From the NCBI RefSeq assembly GCF_049965315.1, contig NZ_JBMFWL010000001.1, positions 84,513 to 148,512 of the forward strand: a stretch of DNA of 64,000 nt, given 5' to 3'. Origin of the DNA: Acidithiobacillus_B sp049965315. GTDB taxonomy: Bacteria > Pseudomonadota > Gammaproteobacteria > Acidithiobacillales > Acidithiobacillaceae. Position 1 is the first letter of the stretch. Every line of letters starts with the position of its first letter. The notes beneath the pieces are model-generated. The model ran no database searches and was not told the DNA's origin. It saw only the letters and a program-made list of their open reading frames with translations. The position numbers were made by a program, and so were the translations under genes. Positions 63,832 to 64,000 of this stretch are shown here, piece after piece.

Positions 63832-64000
63832 GGGCGAACAGGCGGGTGCGTCCCATGCGGATTTGGGAAGTACACGCCCCCGGAAGAGCGCGGGACGGCG
63901 TGGTCCGTATGTTGGGTTCAGAACGGTGAGTGGGGGTCCGCGGACCGGATCTGATGGGCCCTGGCTTGTGCGCCGTAGCGGCTCTCCAACAGGCTCATCA
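63786..64000 (+). mobile_element. Left end of an insertion element inside nrdB (continues past the window)
   Basis: The end begins TGTTACGTCCCGCG and shows two tandem copies of a roughly 25-bp unit: TTACGTCCCGCG followed by ATAATTTAGGCG (from 63788), then TAACGTCCCGCG followed by CTATTTGAGGGCG. A terminal TGT with internal repeats is typical of IS21- and Tn7-like elements; the family is not certain. The start fits exactly with loss of nrdB homology. Confidence 0.65.
63918..64000 (-). CDS. Partial reading frame within the mobile element
   Basis: A minus-strand frame is open from the window edge to TGA at 63918-63920, reading about 26 residues with MSLLESRYGAQARAHQ near the edge. It could be the C-terminus of a transposition protein: LLESRYG resembles a segment of IstB helper ATPases, but IstB normally continues further. 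Too short to assign. Confidence 0.3.
   Translation of the reverse strand, partial: MSLLESRYGAQARAHQIRSADPHSPF

Overview
The window is a dense, GC-rich chromosomal segment of a proteobacterium near the Gammaproteobacteria/Acidithiobacillia. The evidence is mixed gene order. lptD stands divergent to amgK-murU, and gshB-tonB-yqgE-ruvX-pyrR-pyrB-pyrC' is the order found in Pseudomonas. The rpoN operon carries hprK and EIIA-Man, as in Betaproteobacteria and Acidithiobacillia. The GshA type, the gltA-gshA-gshB linkage and the rubrerythrin/HdrD-like/DUF3501 cluster also fit an Acidithiobacillus relative. That genus call is an inference; no rRNA or tRNA gene was seen.

Layout. 1-16.9 kb: lptD (cut by the left edge, minus strand), then plus-strand envelope genes amgK-murU, two unknown genes, kdsD-kdsC-lptC-lptA-lptB, rpoN, hpf, a regulatory phosphotransferase set (ptsN, hprK, rapZ, EIIA-Man, ptsH, ptsI), an AsmA-like gene, mutY and yggX. 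17.2-21.2 kb: a sigma54-type control region with a small secreted Lys/His-rich protein, then a GlrK/lipoprotein/GlrR-like signalling operon. 21.2-23.1 kb: REP-type repeat, speE and speD. 23.1-38.1 kb: mlaFEDCB, an ABC-2 exporter, ibaG/bolA, grxD, murA, the his genes hisG-D-C-B-H-A-F-IE, and tatABC. 38.1-50 kb (minus strand): a pyrimidine block with a catalytically dead pyrC', glutathione synthesis, citrate synthase, erpA, and the DUF3501/HdrD-like/rubrerythrin cluster. 50-55 kb (minus): a pyruvate dehydrogenase operon with a fused E2-E3 protein, ending in a PsiE-like gene. 55.3-58.3 kb: an accessory patch (lipase-like, ankyrin, broken membrane-protein gene, secreted protein) behind a sigma54-like promoter. 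58.3-64 kb: tldD with an altered C-terminus, nrdA, and nrdB cut by the end of a mobile element that runs off the window.

Much of the first half serves the cell envelope: Kdo precursor synthesis, LPS transport (LptA, B, C, D), phospholipid transport (Mla), cell-wall recycling (AmgK/MurU) and peptidoglycan synthesis (MurA). rpoN, a GlrR-type sigma54 activator and two sigma54-like promoters occur in the same window. The strongest novelty candidates are the GlrR-like site/IHF/-24-12 arrangement in front of the Lys/His-repeat protein, the lipase-ankyrin patch with several one-base lesions, the interrupted nrdB, and the E2-E3 fusion.
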